DNA of 64,000 nucleotides, from contig NZ_CP048882.1 of NCBI RefSeq assembly GCF_015910445.1, positions 6,631,501 through 6,695,500 on the forward strand, read 5' to 3'. This stretch comes from Streptomyces bathyalis (GTDB lineage Bacteria; Actinomycetota; Actinomycetes; Streptomycetales; Streptomycetaceae). Under the pieces are notes generated by a model. It had not been told where the DNA came from, did not search any database, and was given only the letters and a program-made list of their open reading frames with translations. The position numbers and the translations under genes are program-made. Numbering within the stretch: position 1 is the stretch's first letter; the number at the start of each line of letters is the position of its first letter. This document shows positions 42,580-52,447 of the stretch, in pieces.

Positions 42580-45500
42580 ATGTTCCGCAAGGTGTTGGTC
42601 GCCAACCGTGGTGAGATTGCCATTCGCGCGTTCCGTGCGGGCTACGAACTGGGCATGCGTACCGTCGCGGTCTTCCCGCACGAGGACCGCAATTCGCTGC
42701 ACCGGCTGAAAGCCGACGAGGCCCATGAGATCGGCGAGCCCGGACACCCGGTGCGGGCCTATCTCTCCATCGAGGCCATCGTCCAGGCGGCGCGCACGGC
42801 GGGTGCGGATGCGATCTACCCGGGCTACGGGTTCCTGTCCGAGAATCCCGACCTCGCCCGTGCGTGCGAGGAGGCTGGTGTCACGTTCGTCGGCCCCAGC
42901 GCCGAGATCCTGGAGCTGACCGGTAACAAGGCCCGAGCAGTGGCCGCGGCCCGCGCGGCAGGGGTGCCGGTGCTCGATTCCTCCGAACCTTCCACGGACG
43001 TGAACGAACTGGTACGTGCGGGGCAGGGTCTCGGCTTCCCCCTCTTCGTCAAAGCTGTCGCCGGAGGCGGAGGGCGCGGCATGAGGAGGGTCGAAGACCC
43101 CGGAATGCTGCGCGAGTCCATCGAGACGGCAGCCCGCGAGGCCGAATCCGCGTTCGGGGACCCGACGGTTTTCCTGGAGAAGGCCGTGGTCCAGCCCCGG
43201 CACATCGAGGTGCAGATCCTCGCCGACGGTCAGGGCGACGTCATCCATCTGTTCGAGCGTGACTGCTCAGTGCAGCGCCGCCACCAGAAGGTGGTCGAGC
43301 TGGCACCCGCCCCACACCTCGACCCCCAGGTGCGCGAGCAGATCTGCAAGGACGCGGTGGCCTTCGCGCGGCAGATCGGTTACCGCAACGCGGGGACCGT
43401 GGAATTCCTGCTCGACCGCAACGGCCGGCACGTGTTCATCGAGATGAACCCGCGCATCCAGGTCGAGCACACGGTGACCGAGGAAGTCACCGATATCGAT
43501 CTCGTACAGGCCCAGTTGCGCATCGCCGCCGGCGAGACACTGGCCGACCTCGGACTGTCGCAGGAGACCGTCCAACTGCGCGGTGCCGCGCTGCAGTGCC
43601 GCATCACCACCGAGGACCCGGCCAACGACTTCCGCCCCGACACCGGCACGATCAGCGCCTACCGCTCGCCGGGCGGCTCCGGCATCCGGCTCGACGGCGG
43701 CACCACCCACGCCGGTACGGCGATCAGTGCGCACTTCGACTCGATGCTGGTCAAACTCACCTGCCGAGGCCGGGACCTCACCACCGCGATCGGCCGCGCC
43801 CGGCGCGCCGCGGCCGAGTTCCGCATCCGCGGGGTGGCCACCAACATCCCGTTCCTGCAGGCGCTGCTCGACGATCCGGACTTCCGAGCCGGGCAGATCA
43901 CCACATCCTTCATCGAGCAACGCCCGTACCTGCTCACCGCGCGCCCCTCCGCCGACCGGGGCTCGAAGCTGCTCACCTACCTCGCCGACATCACGGTCAA
44001 CAAGCCCAACGGCGAACGGCCGCGGCTGATCGACCCGGCCACCAAACTGCCGCAACTGCCCGAGGGCGAGCCGCCGGCCGGCACCAAGCAGAAGCTCGTG
44101 GAACTCGGCCCGGAGGGATTCGCCCGATGGCTGCGCGAGAAGCCCACCGTCGGCGTCACCGACACCACCTTCCGGGACGCACACCAGTCGTTGCTCGCCA
44201 CCCGCGTGCGCACGAAGGACATCCTTGCCGTGGCCCCGGTGCTCGCACGCACCATGCCGCAGTTGCTGTCCCTGGAGTGCTGGGGCGGCGCCACATACGA
44301 CGTCGCGCTGCGCTTCCTCGCCGAGGACCCGTGGGAGCGCCTGGCCCAGCTGCGCGAAGCCGTGCCCAACATCTGCCTGCAAATGCTCCTGCGCGGCCGC
44401 AACACCGTGGGCTACACGCCGTATCCGACAGAAGTGACCAGCGCATTCGTGAAGGAGGCGGCAGCCACCGGCGTCGACATCTTCCGGATCTTCGACGCGC
44501 TCAACGACATCGGGCAGATGAGGCCCGCCATCGAGGCCGTCCGCGAGACCGGTTCCGCGATCGCCGAGGTCGCGCTGTGCTACACCTCGGACCTCAATGA
44601 TCCCGCGGAGAAGCTGTACACCCTGGACTACTACCTCAAGCTGGCAGCAAAGGCCGTGGACGCGGGCGCACAGGTGCTGGCGGTCAAGGACATGGCCGGC
44701 CTGCTGCGCGCCCCGGCCGCCACGCGTCTCGTTTCCGCGCTGCGCAGGGGATTCGACCTGCCGGTCCACATCCACACCCACGACACCGCAGGTGGCCAGC
44801 TCGCCACATATCTCGCCGCGATCCAGGCGGGTGCCGACGCGGTGGACGGGGCGGTGGCCTCCATGGCGGGGACCACGTCCCAGCCGTCGTTGTCGTCGAT
44901 CGTCGCGGCAACTGATCATTCCGACCGGCCGACAGGGCTGGACCTGCGGGCGGTCGGTGATCTGGAGCCGTACTGGGAGAGCGTCCGGAAGATCTACGCG
45001 CCCTTCGAGGCCGGACTGACGTCACCCACCGGACGGGTCTACCACCACGAGATCCCCGGGGGGCAGTTGTCCAACCTGCGTACGCAGGCGATCGCACTCG
45101 GTCTGGGCCAGCGTTTCGAGGAGGTCGAGGCGATGTACGAAGCCGCTGACAGGATCCTCGGACGGCTCGTGAAGGTCACGCCCTCGTCGAAGGTGGTGGG
45201 CGATCTCGCGCTGCACCTGGTCGGAGCAGGCGTTTCGCCGCAGGCATTCGAGGCCGAGCCGCACACATTCGACATCCCGGACTCGGTCATCAGCTTCCTG
45301 CGCGGCGAACTGGGCGACCCGCCGGGCGGATGGCCGGAGCCGTTCCGCACCAAGGCGCTGCAAGGCCGCGCCGATCCCAAGCCGGTACAGCAGCTGTCCG
45401 CAGAGGACCGCAAGGAATTGAAGGAGGACCCGCGAGCGGCGCTGAACCGGCTGCTGTTCCCCGGCCCGACGAAGAGCTTCGAAGCGCACCGCGAGGCGTA

Positions 45501-45954
45501 CGGCGACACGAGCGTGCTGGAGAGCCGGGACTTCTTCTACGGCCTGCACCCGGGGAAGGAGTATGCGGTTGACCTTGAGCCCGGGGTCCGGCTGCTCATC
45601 GAGCTGGAAGCGGTGGGCGACGCCGACGAACGGGGCATGCGCACCGTGATGTCGACCCTGAACGGTCAACTGCGGCCGATCCAGGTGCGGGACACCTCCG
45701 CGGCATCCGACGTCCCGCCGACGGAGAAGGCCGACAAGTCCAACCCGGGCCACGTCGCCGCGCCATTCGCCGGCGTGGTCACGCTCGCGGTCGCCGAGGG
45801 CGACACGGTCGAGGCCGGGGCCACCGTGGCCACCATCGAAGCGATGAAGATGGAAGCCGCCATCACCGCCCCGATGGGCGGGACGGTCTCACGCCTGGCC
45901 AGCAACGCCATCCAGCAGGTGGAAGGCGGAGACCTGCTCGTCGAGCTCACCTGA
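42580..45954 (+). CDS. pyc: pyruvate carboxylase
   Basis: A 1124-residue complete enzyme that makes oxaloacetate from pyruvate, bicarbonate and ATP. Biotin carboxylase (1 to about 460) starts MFRKVLVANRGEIAIRAFRA and has the ATP loop AVAGGGGRGMRRV and EMNPRIQVEHTVTEEVT. The carboxyltransferase (about 525-800) begins VTDTTFRDAHQSLLATRVRT and keeps the biotin-carrier-facing KDMAGLL and the metal-binding HIHTHDTAG. The C-terminal biotinyl domain has Lys1090 in EAMKMEA. AAGAGGA precedes ATG 42580, and TTGCCT (42504)-16 bp-TAGCGT (42526) may be its promoter. Its oxaloacetate feeds aspartate used by the neighbouring argG, though that link is only suggestive. Confidence 0.96.
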   Translation: MFRKVLVANRGEIAIRAFRAGYELGMRTVAVFPHEDRNSLHRLKADEAHEIGEPGHPVRAYLSIEAIVQAARTAGADAIYPGYGFLSENPDLARACEEAGVTFVGPSAEILELTGNKARAVAAARAAGVPVLDSSEPSTDVNELVRAGQGLGFPLFVKAVAGGGGRGMRRVEDPGMLRESIETAAREAESAFGDPTVFLEKAVVQPRHIEVQILADGQGDVIHLFERDCSVQRRHQKVVELAPAPHLDPQVREQICKDAVAFARQIGYRNAGTVEFLLDRNGRHVFIEMNPRIQVEHTVTEEVTDIDLVQAQLRIAAGETLADLGLSQETVQLRGAALQCRITTEDPANDFRPDTGTISAYRSPGGSGIRLDGGTTHAGTAISAHFDSMLVKLTCRGRDLTTAIGRARRAAAEFRIRGVATNIPFLQALLDDPDFRAGQITTSFIEQRPYLLTARPSADRGSKLLTYLADITVNKPNGERPRLIDPATKLPQLPEGEPPAGTKQKLVELGPEGFARWLREKPTVGVTDTTFRDAHQSLLATRVRTKDILAVAPVLARTMPQLLSLECWGGATYDVALRFLAEDPWERLAQLREAVPNICLQMLLRGRNTVGYTPYPTEVTSAFVKEAAATGVDIFRIFDALNDIGQMRPAIEAVRETGSAIAEVALCYTSDLNDPAEKLYTLDYYLKLAAKAVDAGAQVLAVKDMAGLLRAPAATRLVSALRRGFDLPVHIHTHDTAGGQLATYLAAIQAGADAVDGAVASMAGTTSQPSLSSIVAATDHSDRPTGLDLRAVGDLEPYWESVRKIYAPFEAGLTSPTGRVYHHEIPGGQLSNLRTQAIALGLGQRFEEVEAMYEAADRILGRLVKVTPSSKVVGDLALHLVGAGVSPQAFEAEPHTFDIPDSVISFLRGELGDPPGGWPEPFRTKALQGRADPKPVQQLSAEDRKELKEDPRAALNRLLFPGPTKSFEAHREAYGDTSVLESRDFFYGLHPGKEYAVDLEPGVRLLIELEAVGDADERGMRTVMSTLNGQLRPIQVRDTSAASDVPPTEKADKSNPGHVAAPFAGVVTLAVAEGDTVEAGATVATIEAMKMEAAITAPMGGTVSRLASNAIQQVEGGDLLVELT

Positions 45955-46100
45955 AGCCGCCGGGCACTCGCGCTCGGCCGGCATCGGGGTCCTCGCCGCC
46001 GCGTGGTGGTCCGGGCCACGCTGAGCCACGCCACTCGACGGGCCGCAGAGCCCCGTGATCCCGATGTCCCGCATGCACCCGGGCATCGCTATCCATCTCT

Positions 46101-46129
46101 TTGCATAAAAGTGCCGTGCCACGTATAGT
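46101..46129 (+). promoter_or_regulatory. argC promoter with ARG-box-like half-sites
   Basis: TTGCAT (46101-46106) and TATAGT (46124-46129) are a strong -35/-10 pair with 17-bp spacing. The -35 lies within TTGCATAAAA, which resembles the TGCATA half-site of streptomycete ARG boxes; ATCCAT eleven bases upstream (46090) may be the other half. ArgR with arginine would then block the polymerase. Confidence 0.6.
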
Positions 46130-46153
46130 CATGCTATCGACGAGGAGGGATCG

Positions 46154-47182
46154 ATGGCAGTACGAGCAGCGGTCGCGGGGGCGAGCGGATACGCGGGCGG
46201 CGAGATCCTGCGTCTGCTGGCCGCACATCCCGAGATCGAGGTGGGGGCGCTCACCGGCAATTCCAACGCTGGCAGCCGGCTCGGCACGCTTCAGCCGCAC
46301 CTGACGCCGTACGCGGACCGGGTGCTGGAGAAGACCACGGTCTCGGCCCTGTCGGGCCACGACGTCGTCTTCCTCGCGCTGCCGCACGGACAGTCCGCCG
46401 AGATCGCGAACGAGCTGGGAGAGGACGTGCTCGTCGTGGACTGCGGCGCCGACTTCCGCCTCTCCGACGCACAGGCGTGGCAGCGCTTCTACGGCACACC
46501 TCACGCCGGCACCTGGCCGTACGGCCTTCCTGAGCTGCCCGGGGCCCGAGCCGCGCTGGTGGGGTCCAAGCGCGTCGCGGTCCCGGGCTGTTATCCGACC
46601 GCCGTCTCCCTGGCGCTCGTCCCCGCCTACGCGGCAGGGCTGGCGGAGCCGGAGGCCGTCGTGGTCGCGGCGACCGGCACCTCGGGTGCCGGCAAGTCGC
46701 TCAAGCCGCACCTTCTCGGCAGCGAGGTGATGGGTTCGATGAGCCCGTACGGCGTCGGCGGCGTACACCGGCACACGCCGGAGATGGTGCAGAACCTCTC
46801 GGCGGCGGCCGGGGAACGCGTCAGCGTCTCCTTCACACCGACGCTCGCCCCCATGTCACGCGGCATCCTCGCCACGTGCAGCGCACGGGCCAAGCCGGGC
46901 ACCGGGCCGGAGGAGCTGCGTGCCGCGTATGAAAAGGCCTACCAGGACGAGCAGTTCGTCACGCTGCTCCCGGAGGGGGAGTGGCCGTCGACGGGGTCCG
47001 TATACGGCTCGAACACCGTCCTGATGCAGCTCGCCCTCGACGAGGACGCGGGCCGCGTCCTCGTCGTCAGCGCCGTCGACAACCTCACCAAGGGCACGGC
47101 GGGCGGCGCCGTGCAGAGCATGAACATCGCCCTCGGGCTGCCCGAGGGGCTGGGGCTGCCCGCGGCAGGGATCGCGCCGTGA
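46154..47182 (+). CDS. argC: N-acetyl-gamma-glutamyl-phosphate reductase
   Basis: A 342-residue NADPH-dependent reductase, the third step of arginine synthesis. The nucleotide motif is AAVAGASGYAGGEILRLL; the active-site Cys is in VAVPGCYPTAVSLAL; the catalytic His region is HRHTPEM, and the C-terminal end DNLTKGTAGGAVQSMNIALG is standard. GAGGAGGG precedes ATG 46154. It heads argCJBDR. Confidence 0.97.
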   Translation: MAVRAAVAGASGYAGGEILRLLAAHPEIEVGALTGNSNAGSRLGTLQPHLTPYADRVLEKTTVSALSGHDVVFLALPHGQSAEIANELGEDVLVVDCGADFRLSDAQAWQRFYGTPHAGTWPYGLPELPGARAALVGSKRVAVPGCYPTAVSLALVPAYAAGLAEPEAVVVAATGTSGAGKSLKPHLLGSEVMGSMSPYGVGGVHRHTPEMVQNLSAAAGERVSVSFTPTLAPMSRGILATCSARAKPGTGPEELRAAYEKAYQDEQFVTLLPEGEWPSTGSVYGSNTVLMQLALDEDAGRVLVVSAVDNLTKGTAGGAVQSMNIALGLPEGLGLPAAGIAP

Positions 47183-47273
47183 GCGAGGTCCGCGGTACGT
47201 CACGCCGGCAGCGCGACGGAAGCGACGGCACCGGCCCGCAGCCCGGCGGAAGCGAAGCGAACGGAGAAGCAGA

Positions 47274-48428
47274 GTGAGCGTGACAGCGGCGAAGGGGTTC
47301 ACGGCTGCGGGCATCGCGGCCGGTATCAAGGACAGCGGGGGAGAGGACCTGGCGCTGGTCGTCAACAACGGGCCGTGCCGTGCGGCCGCCGGCGTGTTCA
47401 CCGAGAACAGGGTCAAGGCCGCGCCGGTGCTCTGGTCGCAGCAGGTGCTCAAGGGCGGCCGCGTCTCGGCCGTCGTGCTCAACTCCGGTGGCGCCAACGC
47501 CTGTACGGGCCCGCTCGGCTTCCAGGACACGCATGCCACGGCGGAGCAGGCCGCCGCCGCCCTCGGCCACAGCGCGGCCGAGGTGGCCGTCTGCTCGACG
47601 GGTCTCATCGGCACGCGGCTGCCGATGGACAAGCTCCTGCCGGGAGTCGACGCCGCCGCGGGCCGGCTCTCCGAGCACGGCGGGGAGAAGGCCGCCCTGG
47701 CGATCAAGACCACCGACACGGTGCACAAGACGGCCGTGGCGCAGGGCTCCAGCGGGTGGACGGTCGGCGGGATGGCCAAGGGAGCGGGCATGCTCGCACC
47801 GTCCCTGGCCACCATGCTGGTGGTGCTGACCACCGATGCCGACCTGGACTCCGCCGCTCTCGACGAGGCGCTGCGCGAGGCCACCCGCACCACGTTCGAC
47901 CGCATCGACTCCGACGGCTGCCTCTCCACCAACGACACGGTGCTGCTGCTCGCCTCCGGCGCCGCCGAAGTCGTCCCCGACCGGGGGGAGTTCGCCGAGG
48001 CCCTGCGGTCCGTCTGCGACGACCTGGCCCAGCAGCTCATCCGCGACGCCGAGGGTGCCTCGAAGGACATCCGCGTCGAGGTCAGGGGAGCGGCGAGCGA
48101 GGCCGACGCCGTCGAGGTCGGACGCTCCATCGCACGGAACAATCTGCTCAAGTGCGCCGTGCACGGGGAGGACCCCAACTGGGGCCGCGTGCTCTCCGCG
48201 ATCGGCACGACCGGCGCGACCTTCGAACCGGACCGGATCGACGTCGCCGTCAACGGCGTGTGGGTGTGCCAGAACGGTTCCGTCGGAGAGGACCGCGACA
48301 AGGTCGACATGCGCTACCGCGAGGTGCGCATCACCGCCGACCTCGCCGCCGGTTCCCAGTCCGCCGTCATCTGGACCAACGACCTGACGGCCGACTACGT
48401 CCACGAGAACAGCGCGTACAGTTCATGA
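47274..48428 (+). CDS. argJ: bifunctional ornithine acetyltransferase / N-acetylglutamate synthase
   Basis: A 384-residue ArgJ, which recycles the acetyl group between acetylornithine and glutamate and can also make acetylglutamate. It self-cleaves before Thr180 in MAKGAGMLAPSLATML, giving two chains; the NGGANACTG-type oxyanion loop appears as NSGGANACTG. GTG 47274 follows GGAGAAG; GTG 47280 is an alternative. There is a 91-bp gap from argC, but no promoter is evident. It overlaps argB by four bases. Confidence 0.96.
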   Translation: MSVTAAKGFTAAGIAAGIKDSGGEDLALVVNNGPCRAAAGVFTENRVKAAPVLWSQQVLKGGRVSAVVLNSGGANACTGPLGFQDTHATAEQAAAALGHSAAEVAVCSTGLIGTRLPMDKLLPGVDAAAGRLSEHGGEKAALAIKTTDTVHKTAVAQGSSGWTVGGMAKGAGMLAPSLATMLVVLTTDADLDSAALDEALREATRTTFDRIDSDGCLSTNDTVLLLASGAAEVVPDRGEFAEALRSVCDDLAQQLIRDAEGASKDIRVEVRGAASEADAVEVGRSIARNNLLKCAVHGEDPNWGRVLSAIGTTGATFEPDRIDVAVNGVWVCQNGSVGEDRDKVDMRYREVRITADLAAGSQSAVIWTNDLTADYVHENSAYSS

Positions 48429-49378
48429 CCGATTCGGTGCATCCCACCCGCAGGCACACCGCGCTGCCCAAGGCGCGGACGCTCATCGAAGCCCTGCCGT
48501 GGCTCACGCGGCACAACGGCAAGACAGTCGTCATCAAGTTCGGCGGCAACGCCATGGTGGACCAGGAGCTGAAGGCCGCCTTCGCCCAGGACGTCGTCTT
48601 CCTGCGGCAGGCGGGCCTGCGTCCCGTCGTGGTGCACGGCGGCGGCCCGCAGATCAGTGCCCAACTGACCCGTCTCGGCCTGGAGTCGGAGTTCAAGGCG
48701 GGCCTGCGCGTGACCACGCCGGAGACGATGGACGTCGTACGGATGGTCCTCGCCGGGCAGGTCCAGCGCGAGCTGGTCAACCTCCTCAACCGGCACGGTC
48801 CGCTCGCCGTCGGCATGACGGGCGAGGACGCCCACCTCATGGCCGCGACGAAGCGCTACGCCCGCGTCGACGGCGAAGTGGTCGACATCGGCCGCGTCGG
48901 CGACATCGACAGCATCGAGACGGGAGCCGTGCGGGCTCTGCTGGACGACGGCCGCATCCCGGTCATCTCCTCCATCGCGCGCAGTGCCGACCCGTCCGAC
49001 GGCGAGGACGCCGCGGGAGAGGGCGGGGGAGTCTTCAACGTCAACGCCGACACCGCCGCAGCGGCGCTGGCCGCCGCGCTCGGTGCGGAGACGCTGATGG
49101 TCCTCACCGACGTCGAGGGGCTGTACGCGGACTGGCCGGACAGCGACGAGGTCATCAGCGAACTCACCGCCACGGAGCTGGAGAAGCTGCTGCCGGAGCT
49201 GGCCAGCGGAATGGTCCCCAAGATGGAGGGCTGTCTGCACGCGGTACGCAACGGGGTCCGCACGGCACGCGTCCTCGACGGCCGCGTACCGCATTCGATC
49301 CTGCTGGAGATCTTCACCGACGAGGGCATCGGCACGATGGTCGTGCCGGACAAGCGCGAGGGAGAGCCGACGCCATGA
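48425..49378 (+). CDS. argB: acetylglutamate kinase
   Basis: A 317-residue amino-acid kinase. VVIKFGGNAMVD and VVHGGGPQI form the ATP/phosphate site, and GVFNVNADTAAAALAAALGA the nucleotide-binding loop. The longer N-terminal helix (TLIEALPWLTRHNGK) is that of arginine-inhibited hexameric forms, so feedback inhibition is likely. ATG 48425 overlaps the argJ stop (ATGA), and its own stop overlaps argD. Confidence 0.96.
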   Translation: MTDSVHPTRRHTALPKARTLIEALPWLTRHNGKTVVIKFGGNAMVDQELKAAFAQDVVFLRQAGLRPVVVHGGGPQISAQLTRLGLESEFKAGLRVTTPETMDVVRMVLAGQVQRELVNLLNRHGPLAVGMTGEDAHLMAATKRYARVDGEVVDIGRVGDIDSIETGAVRALLDDGRIPVISSIARSADPSDGEDAAGEGGGVFNVNADTAAAALAAALGAETLMVLTDVEGLYADWPDSDEVISELTATELEKLLPELASGMVPKMEGCLHAVRNGVRTARVLDGRVPHSILLEIFTDEGIGTMVVPDKREGEPTP

Positions 49379-50610
49379 CCACCACGGAAGGAAGGGCCGG
49401 CACCCCGGACAGGACGGCCACCGCCAACTCCGCGCTCACCGGCCGCTGGCAGTCCTCCCTGACCGACAACTACGGCACGCCGCGGATACCCCTGACGCAC
49501 GGTCACGGCTCCACGCTGTGGGACGCGCAGGGCACCGCCTACACCGACTTCGTCGGAGGCATCGCCGTCAACGCGCTGGGAACGGCGCACGACGCGGTCG
49601 TACGGGCCGTGTCCGACCAGATCGCCACCCTCGGGCACGTCTCGAACCTCTTCATCGCCGAGCCGCCCGTCGAACTCGCCGAGCGGCTCCTGGAGTTGTC
49701 GGGCCGTCAGGGCCGCGTCTTCTTCTGCAACTCCGGTGCCGAAGCCGTCGAAGCCGCGGTGAAGGCCGGGCGGCGCACGGGACGTACGCACATGGTCGCC
49801 ACCGAGGGCGGATTCCACGGCCGCACCATGGGCGCCCTCGCACTGACCGGACAGCCCGCGAAGCAGGCACCGTTCGAGCCGCTGCCCGGTGACGTCACAC
49901 ACGTGCCCTACGGCGATGCCGAGGCGCTGCGCGCCGCCGTCACCACGGACACGGCGCTGGTCATCGTCGAGCCGGTGCAGGGGGAGAACGGCATCGTCGT
50001 GCCGCCCGAGGGATATCTCGCGACCGCCCGCGACATCACGCGTGCCACCGGGACGCTCCTCGTCATCGACGAGATTCAGACAGGTATCGGACGTACCGGC
50101 CACTGGTTCGCCTGCCAGGCGCAGGGTGTGGAACCGGACATCATCACCCTGGCCAAGGGCCTGGGCGGCGGTCTCCCTCTCGGCGCGACCATGTTCTTCG
50201 GGGAGGCGGCGGGGCTGCTGACACCGGGTCAGCACGGCTCCACGTTCGGCGGCAACCCGGTCTCGTGCGCTGCGGCGCTCGCCGTGCTGCGGACCCTCGA
50301 AGAGGAGGCACTGCCCGAGCGCGCGGGGCGGCTCGGGGGCCGGCTGCGTGACGGGATCTGGTCGATCGGACATCCGCTCGTCGAGCAGGTCCGCGGAGCG
50401 GGACTGCTGCTGGGTATCGTGCTCACCGAGCCCGTCGCACCGCATGTGCAACAGGCGGCTCAGGATGCGGGGTTCCTGGTCAACGCGGTCGCGCCGGATG
50501 TCGTACGGCTCGCGCCGCCGCTGATCGTCACCGAGGACGAAGTGGATGCTCTCGTCCGCGCCCTCCCCGCCATCCTGGACGCCGCGGACGGCGGGAAGCA
50601 GAGCCGATGA
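49375..50610 (+). CDS. argD: acetylornithine aminotransferase
   Basis: A 411-residue class III PLP aminotransferase, fourth step of the pathway. FCNSGAEAVEAAVKAGR binds the PLP phosphate, VIDEIQTGIGRTG carries the ring-binding Asp, and the PLP lysine is in ITLAKGLGGGLPLGA. ATG 49375 overlaps argB by ATGA. argR follows after 19 bp. Confidence 0.96.
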   Translation: MTTTEGRAGTPDRTATANSALTGRWQSSLTDNYGTPRIPLTHGHGSTLWDAQGTAYTDFVGGIAVNALGTAHDAVVRAVSDQIATLGHVSNLFIAEPPVELAERLLELSGRQGRVFFCNSGAEAVEAAVKAGRRTGRTHMVATEGGFHGRTMGALALTGQPAKQAPFEPLPGDVTHVPYGDAEALRAAVTTDTALVIVEPVQGENGIVVPPEGYLATARDITRATGTLLVIDEIQTGIGRTGHWFACQAQGVEPDIITLAKGLGGGLPLGATMFFGEAAGLLTPGQHGSTFGGNPVSCAAALAVLRTLEEEALPERAGRLGGRLRDGIWSIGHPLVEQVRGAGLLLGIVLTEPVAPHVQQAAQDAGFLVNAVAPDVVRLAPPLIVTEDEVDALVRALPAILDAADGGKQSR

Positions 50611-50629
50611 GCCGAAGGGGACCGCGCCG

Positions 50630-51184
50630 ATGACCGAGGGTTACGCGCAGGAGCAGGAGCTGGGCAGCGGTTACGGGGGCCAGGCCGTACCGCAGACCCG
50701 CACGGCCCGGCATCGCAGGATCGTCGACATCCTCAGCCGGCAGCCCGTGCGCTCGCAGAGCCAGCTCGCCAAGCTCCTCGCGGACGACGGGCTCTCCGTC
50801 ACGCAGGCCACGCTCTCCCGCGATCTGGACGAGCTGGGCGCGGTGAAGATCCGCAACACCGGCGGTGAGCTGATCTATGCCGTCCCCAGCGAGGGCGGCG
50901 ACCGTACGCCCAAGGCACCGCTGGGCGAGTCGGCGAGCGAGGCGCGCATGGCCCGCCTCGCGGGCGAACTCCTCATCTCCGCCGAGGCGTCGGCCAATCT
51001 GGTCGTCCTGCGGACACCGCCCGGCGCCGCGCAGTTCCTCGCCTCGGCCATCGATCAGGCGGGCGTCCACGACATCATCGGCACCATTGCCGGTGACGAC
51101 ACGCTCCTGCTCATCAGCCGCGCCCCCGACGGCGGGCAGGCCCTGGCGGGACATCTGCTGAACCTGGCTCAGAAGGAGCACTAG
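50630..51184 (+). CDS. argR: arginine repressor
   Basis: A 184-residue ArgR. The N-terminal winged helix (TRTARHRRIVDILSRQPVRS, then LLADDGLSVTQATLSRDLDELG) reads ARG boxes. The C-terminal hexamerisation domain binds arginine through GAAQFLASAIDQAGVHDIIGTIAGDDTLLLI. The N-terminal Gly/Gln-rich tail of about 20 residues is an actinobacterial extra. AAGGGGA precedes ATG 50630. Encoded at the end of its target operon, it should autoregulate through the argC promoter. Confidence 0.96.
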   Translation: MTEGYAQEQELGSGYGGQAVPQTRTARHRRIVDILSRQPVRSQSQLAKLLADDGLSVTQATLSRDLDELGAVKIRNTGGELIYAVPSEGGDRTPKAPLGESASEARMARLAGELLISAEASANLVVLRTPPGAAQFLASAIDQAGVHDIIGTIAGDDTLLLISRAPDGGQALAGHLLNLAQKEH

Positions 51185-51334
51185 GGGCCCTGCCGCGAAG
51201 GTGGAGCGCGGTCGTGGACGATCAGGCCCTGTCGGCTCGCGGAGGATCACGGATCAGGCTGGTCCGACGGTCTGACGGGGCACCAGTCGCAGCGGCCGGA
51301 GCCGCCGTTGGCCCGGATCCAGGCGGAGGCCGGC

Positions 51335-52234
51335 TCACCCTTCGTCCAGCACCGTCCGGATGACGTGCCGGGCGTTGTGCGCCATCGCGGGGTTCGTACT
51401 CCGGTAGTAGGGCAGCGCGATCAGTGCCTGCGACAGTGTCCGGCCCCGGCCCCGGATCCAGGCCGCGTCGTCCACGCCGAGCGCCTTGCGGAAGACCTCT
51501 CTCGCATCGCGCGGCAGCAGATTCCACGCCGGGAACAGATCGCAGGCCGGATCCCCCGTCCCCATGCACCCGAAGTCGATCACCGCGGTCAGCCTGCCGC
51601 CCTCGACCAGCAGGTTGCCCGGCATCAGATCGCCGTGCAACGACACCGGCGGCCCCTCCCAGCCGGAAGCCCTCAGCGCCTCCTCCCATACGGCGGCTGC
51701 GGCATCGCAGTCCACGTCCTCTTCGGGGATACCGCGCAGCTCCTTGATGGCCGCCTGGGTCTCGTCGTCCAGGGAGGCGACAGGCCCGCCCCGGTGCGCC
51801 TGGGGCGCGTCGGGCAGGACGATGCTCCGCATCGCCGCCACGAACGCGGCCAGATCCTCGGCCAGCGGTACCGGCTGGCTCAGCGCACCCGGTTCGGGAT
51901 GCTCGCCCGCGAGCCACAGGTACACCGACCACGGCCACGGATACCCCTGAGCGGGCTCCCCGGCGCCGAGCACCTCAGGGACGCGCGTGGGCAGTTGATG
52001 CGCGACGCGGGGCAGCCACTCCCGCTCCAGCAACACGTCTCCGGCCCCGCCCTGCACCAGCGGCAGGCGTACGACCATGTCGTCGCCCAGCCGGTACATG
52101 GCATTGACCGTGCCGCCGGACGGCCACCGCTCCACCGCCAGCCCCGCCCACCGGGGGAACTGCCCGGCGAGCAGCCGGCGTACAAGGTCGTCGTCGATGG
52201 GATGCATACCGGGATGCATCTGCCCCGTGTTCAT
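51335..52234 (-). CDS. aminoglycoside phosphotransferase (APH)-family kinase
   Basis: A 299-residue small-molecule kinase. Visible are the N-lobe LVRRLLAGQFPRWAGLAVERWPSGGTVNAMYRLGDDMVVRLP, the catalytic loop VSLHGDLMPGNLLVEGG (Asp base) and the metal site VIDFGCMGTGDPACDL. Members phosphorylate aminoglycosides, macrolides or metabolites; nothing shows which here. Three in-frame ATGs (52234, 52219, 52207) sit on repeated ATGCAT sequences. I list 52234 as the longest plausible start, but 52207 is equally close to the homology. It converges on argR. Confidence 0.75.
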   Translation of the reverse strand: MNTGQMHPGMHPIDDDLVRRLLAGQFPRWAGLAVERWPSGGTVNAMYRLGDDMVVRLPLVQGGAGDVLLEREWLPRVAHQLPTRVPEVLGAGEPAQGYPWPWSVYLWLAGEHPEPGALSQPVPLAEDLAAFVAAMRSIVLPDAPQAHRGGPVASLDDETQAAIKELRGIPEEDVDCDAAAAVWEEALRASGWEGPPVSLHGDLMPGNLLVEGGRLTAVIDFGCMGTGDPACDLFPAWNLLPRDAREVFRKALGVDDAAWIRGRGRTLSQALIALPYYRSTNPAMAHNARHVIRTVLDEG

Positions 52235-52447
52235 GCATGTCACCGAACAGCGGAGACCACGGGGCGTCAAATGACTTTCTGCCCACGGCGGTTGGTCAAC
52301 CCGACCGGCACGCTTCGAGTGTGAACTGATCCAGCTGGCATGCCTCTACGCGAACTGCGGGGCTGGCCCTGGTACTTCACGCTGCGTTCGGCACCGCTGG
52401 GCCCCGTGGCCCCCTCGTAGCCGAGCACCGCACCCTCCGCTGTTCAA

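Noticed and set aside
51222..51938. 238-codon minus-strand frame within and after the phosphotransferase
   Set aside because: It overlaps the true kinase in another frame; composition is typical of a shadow.
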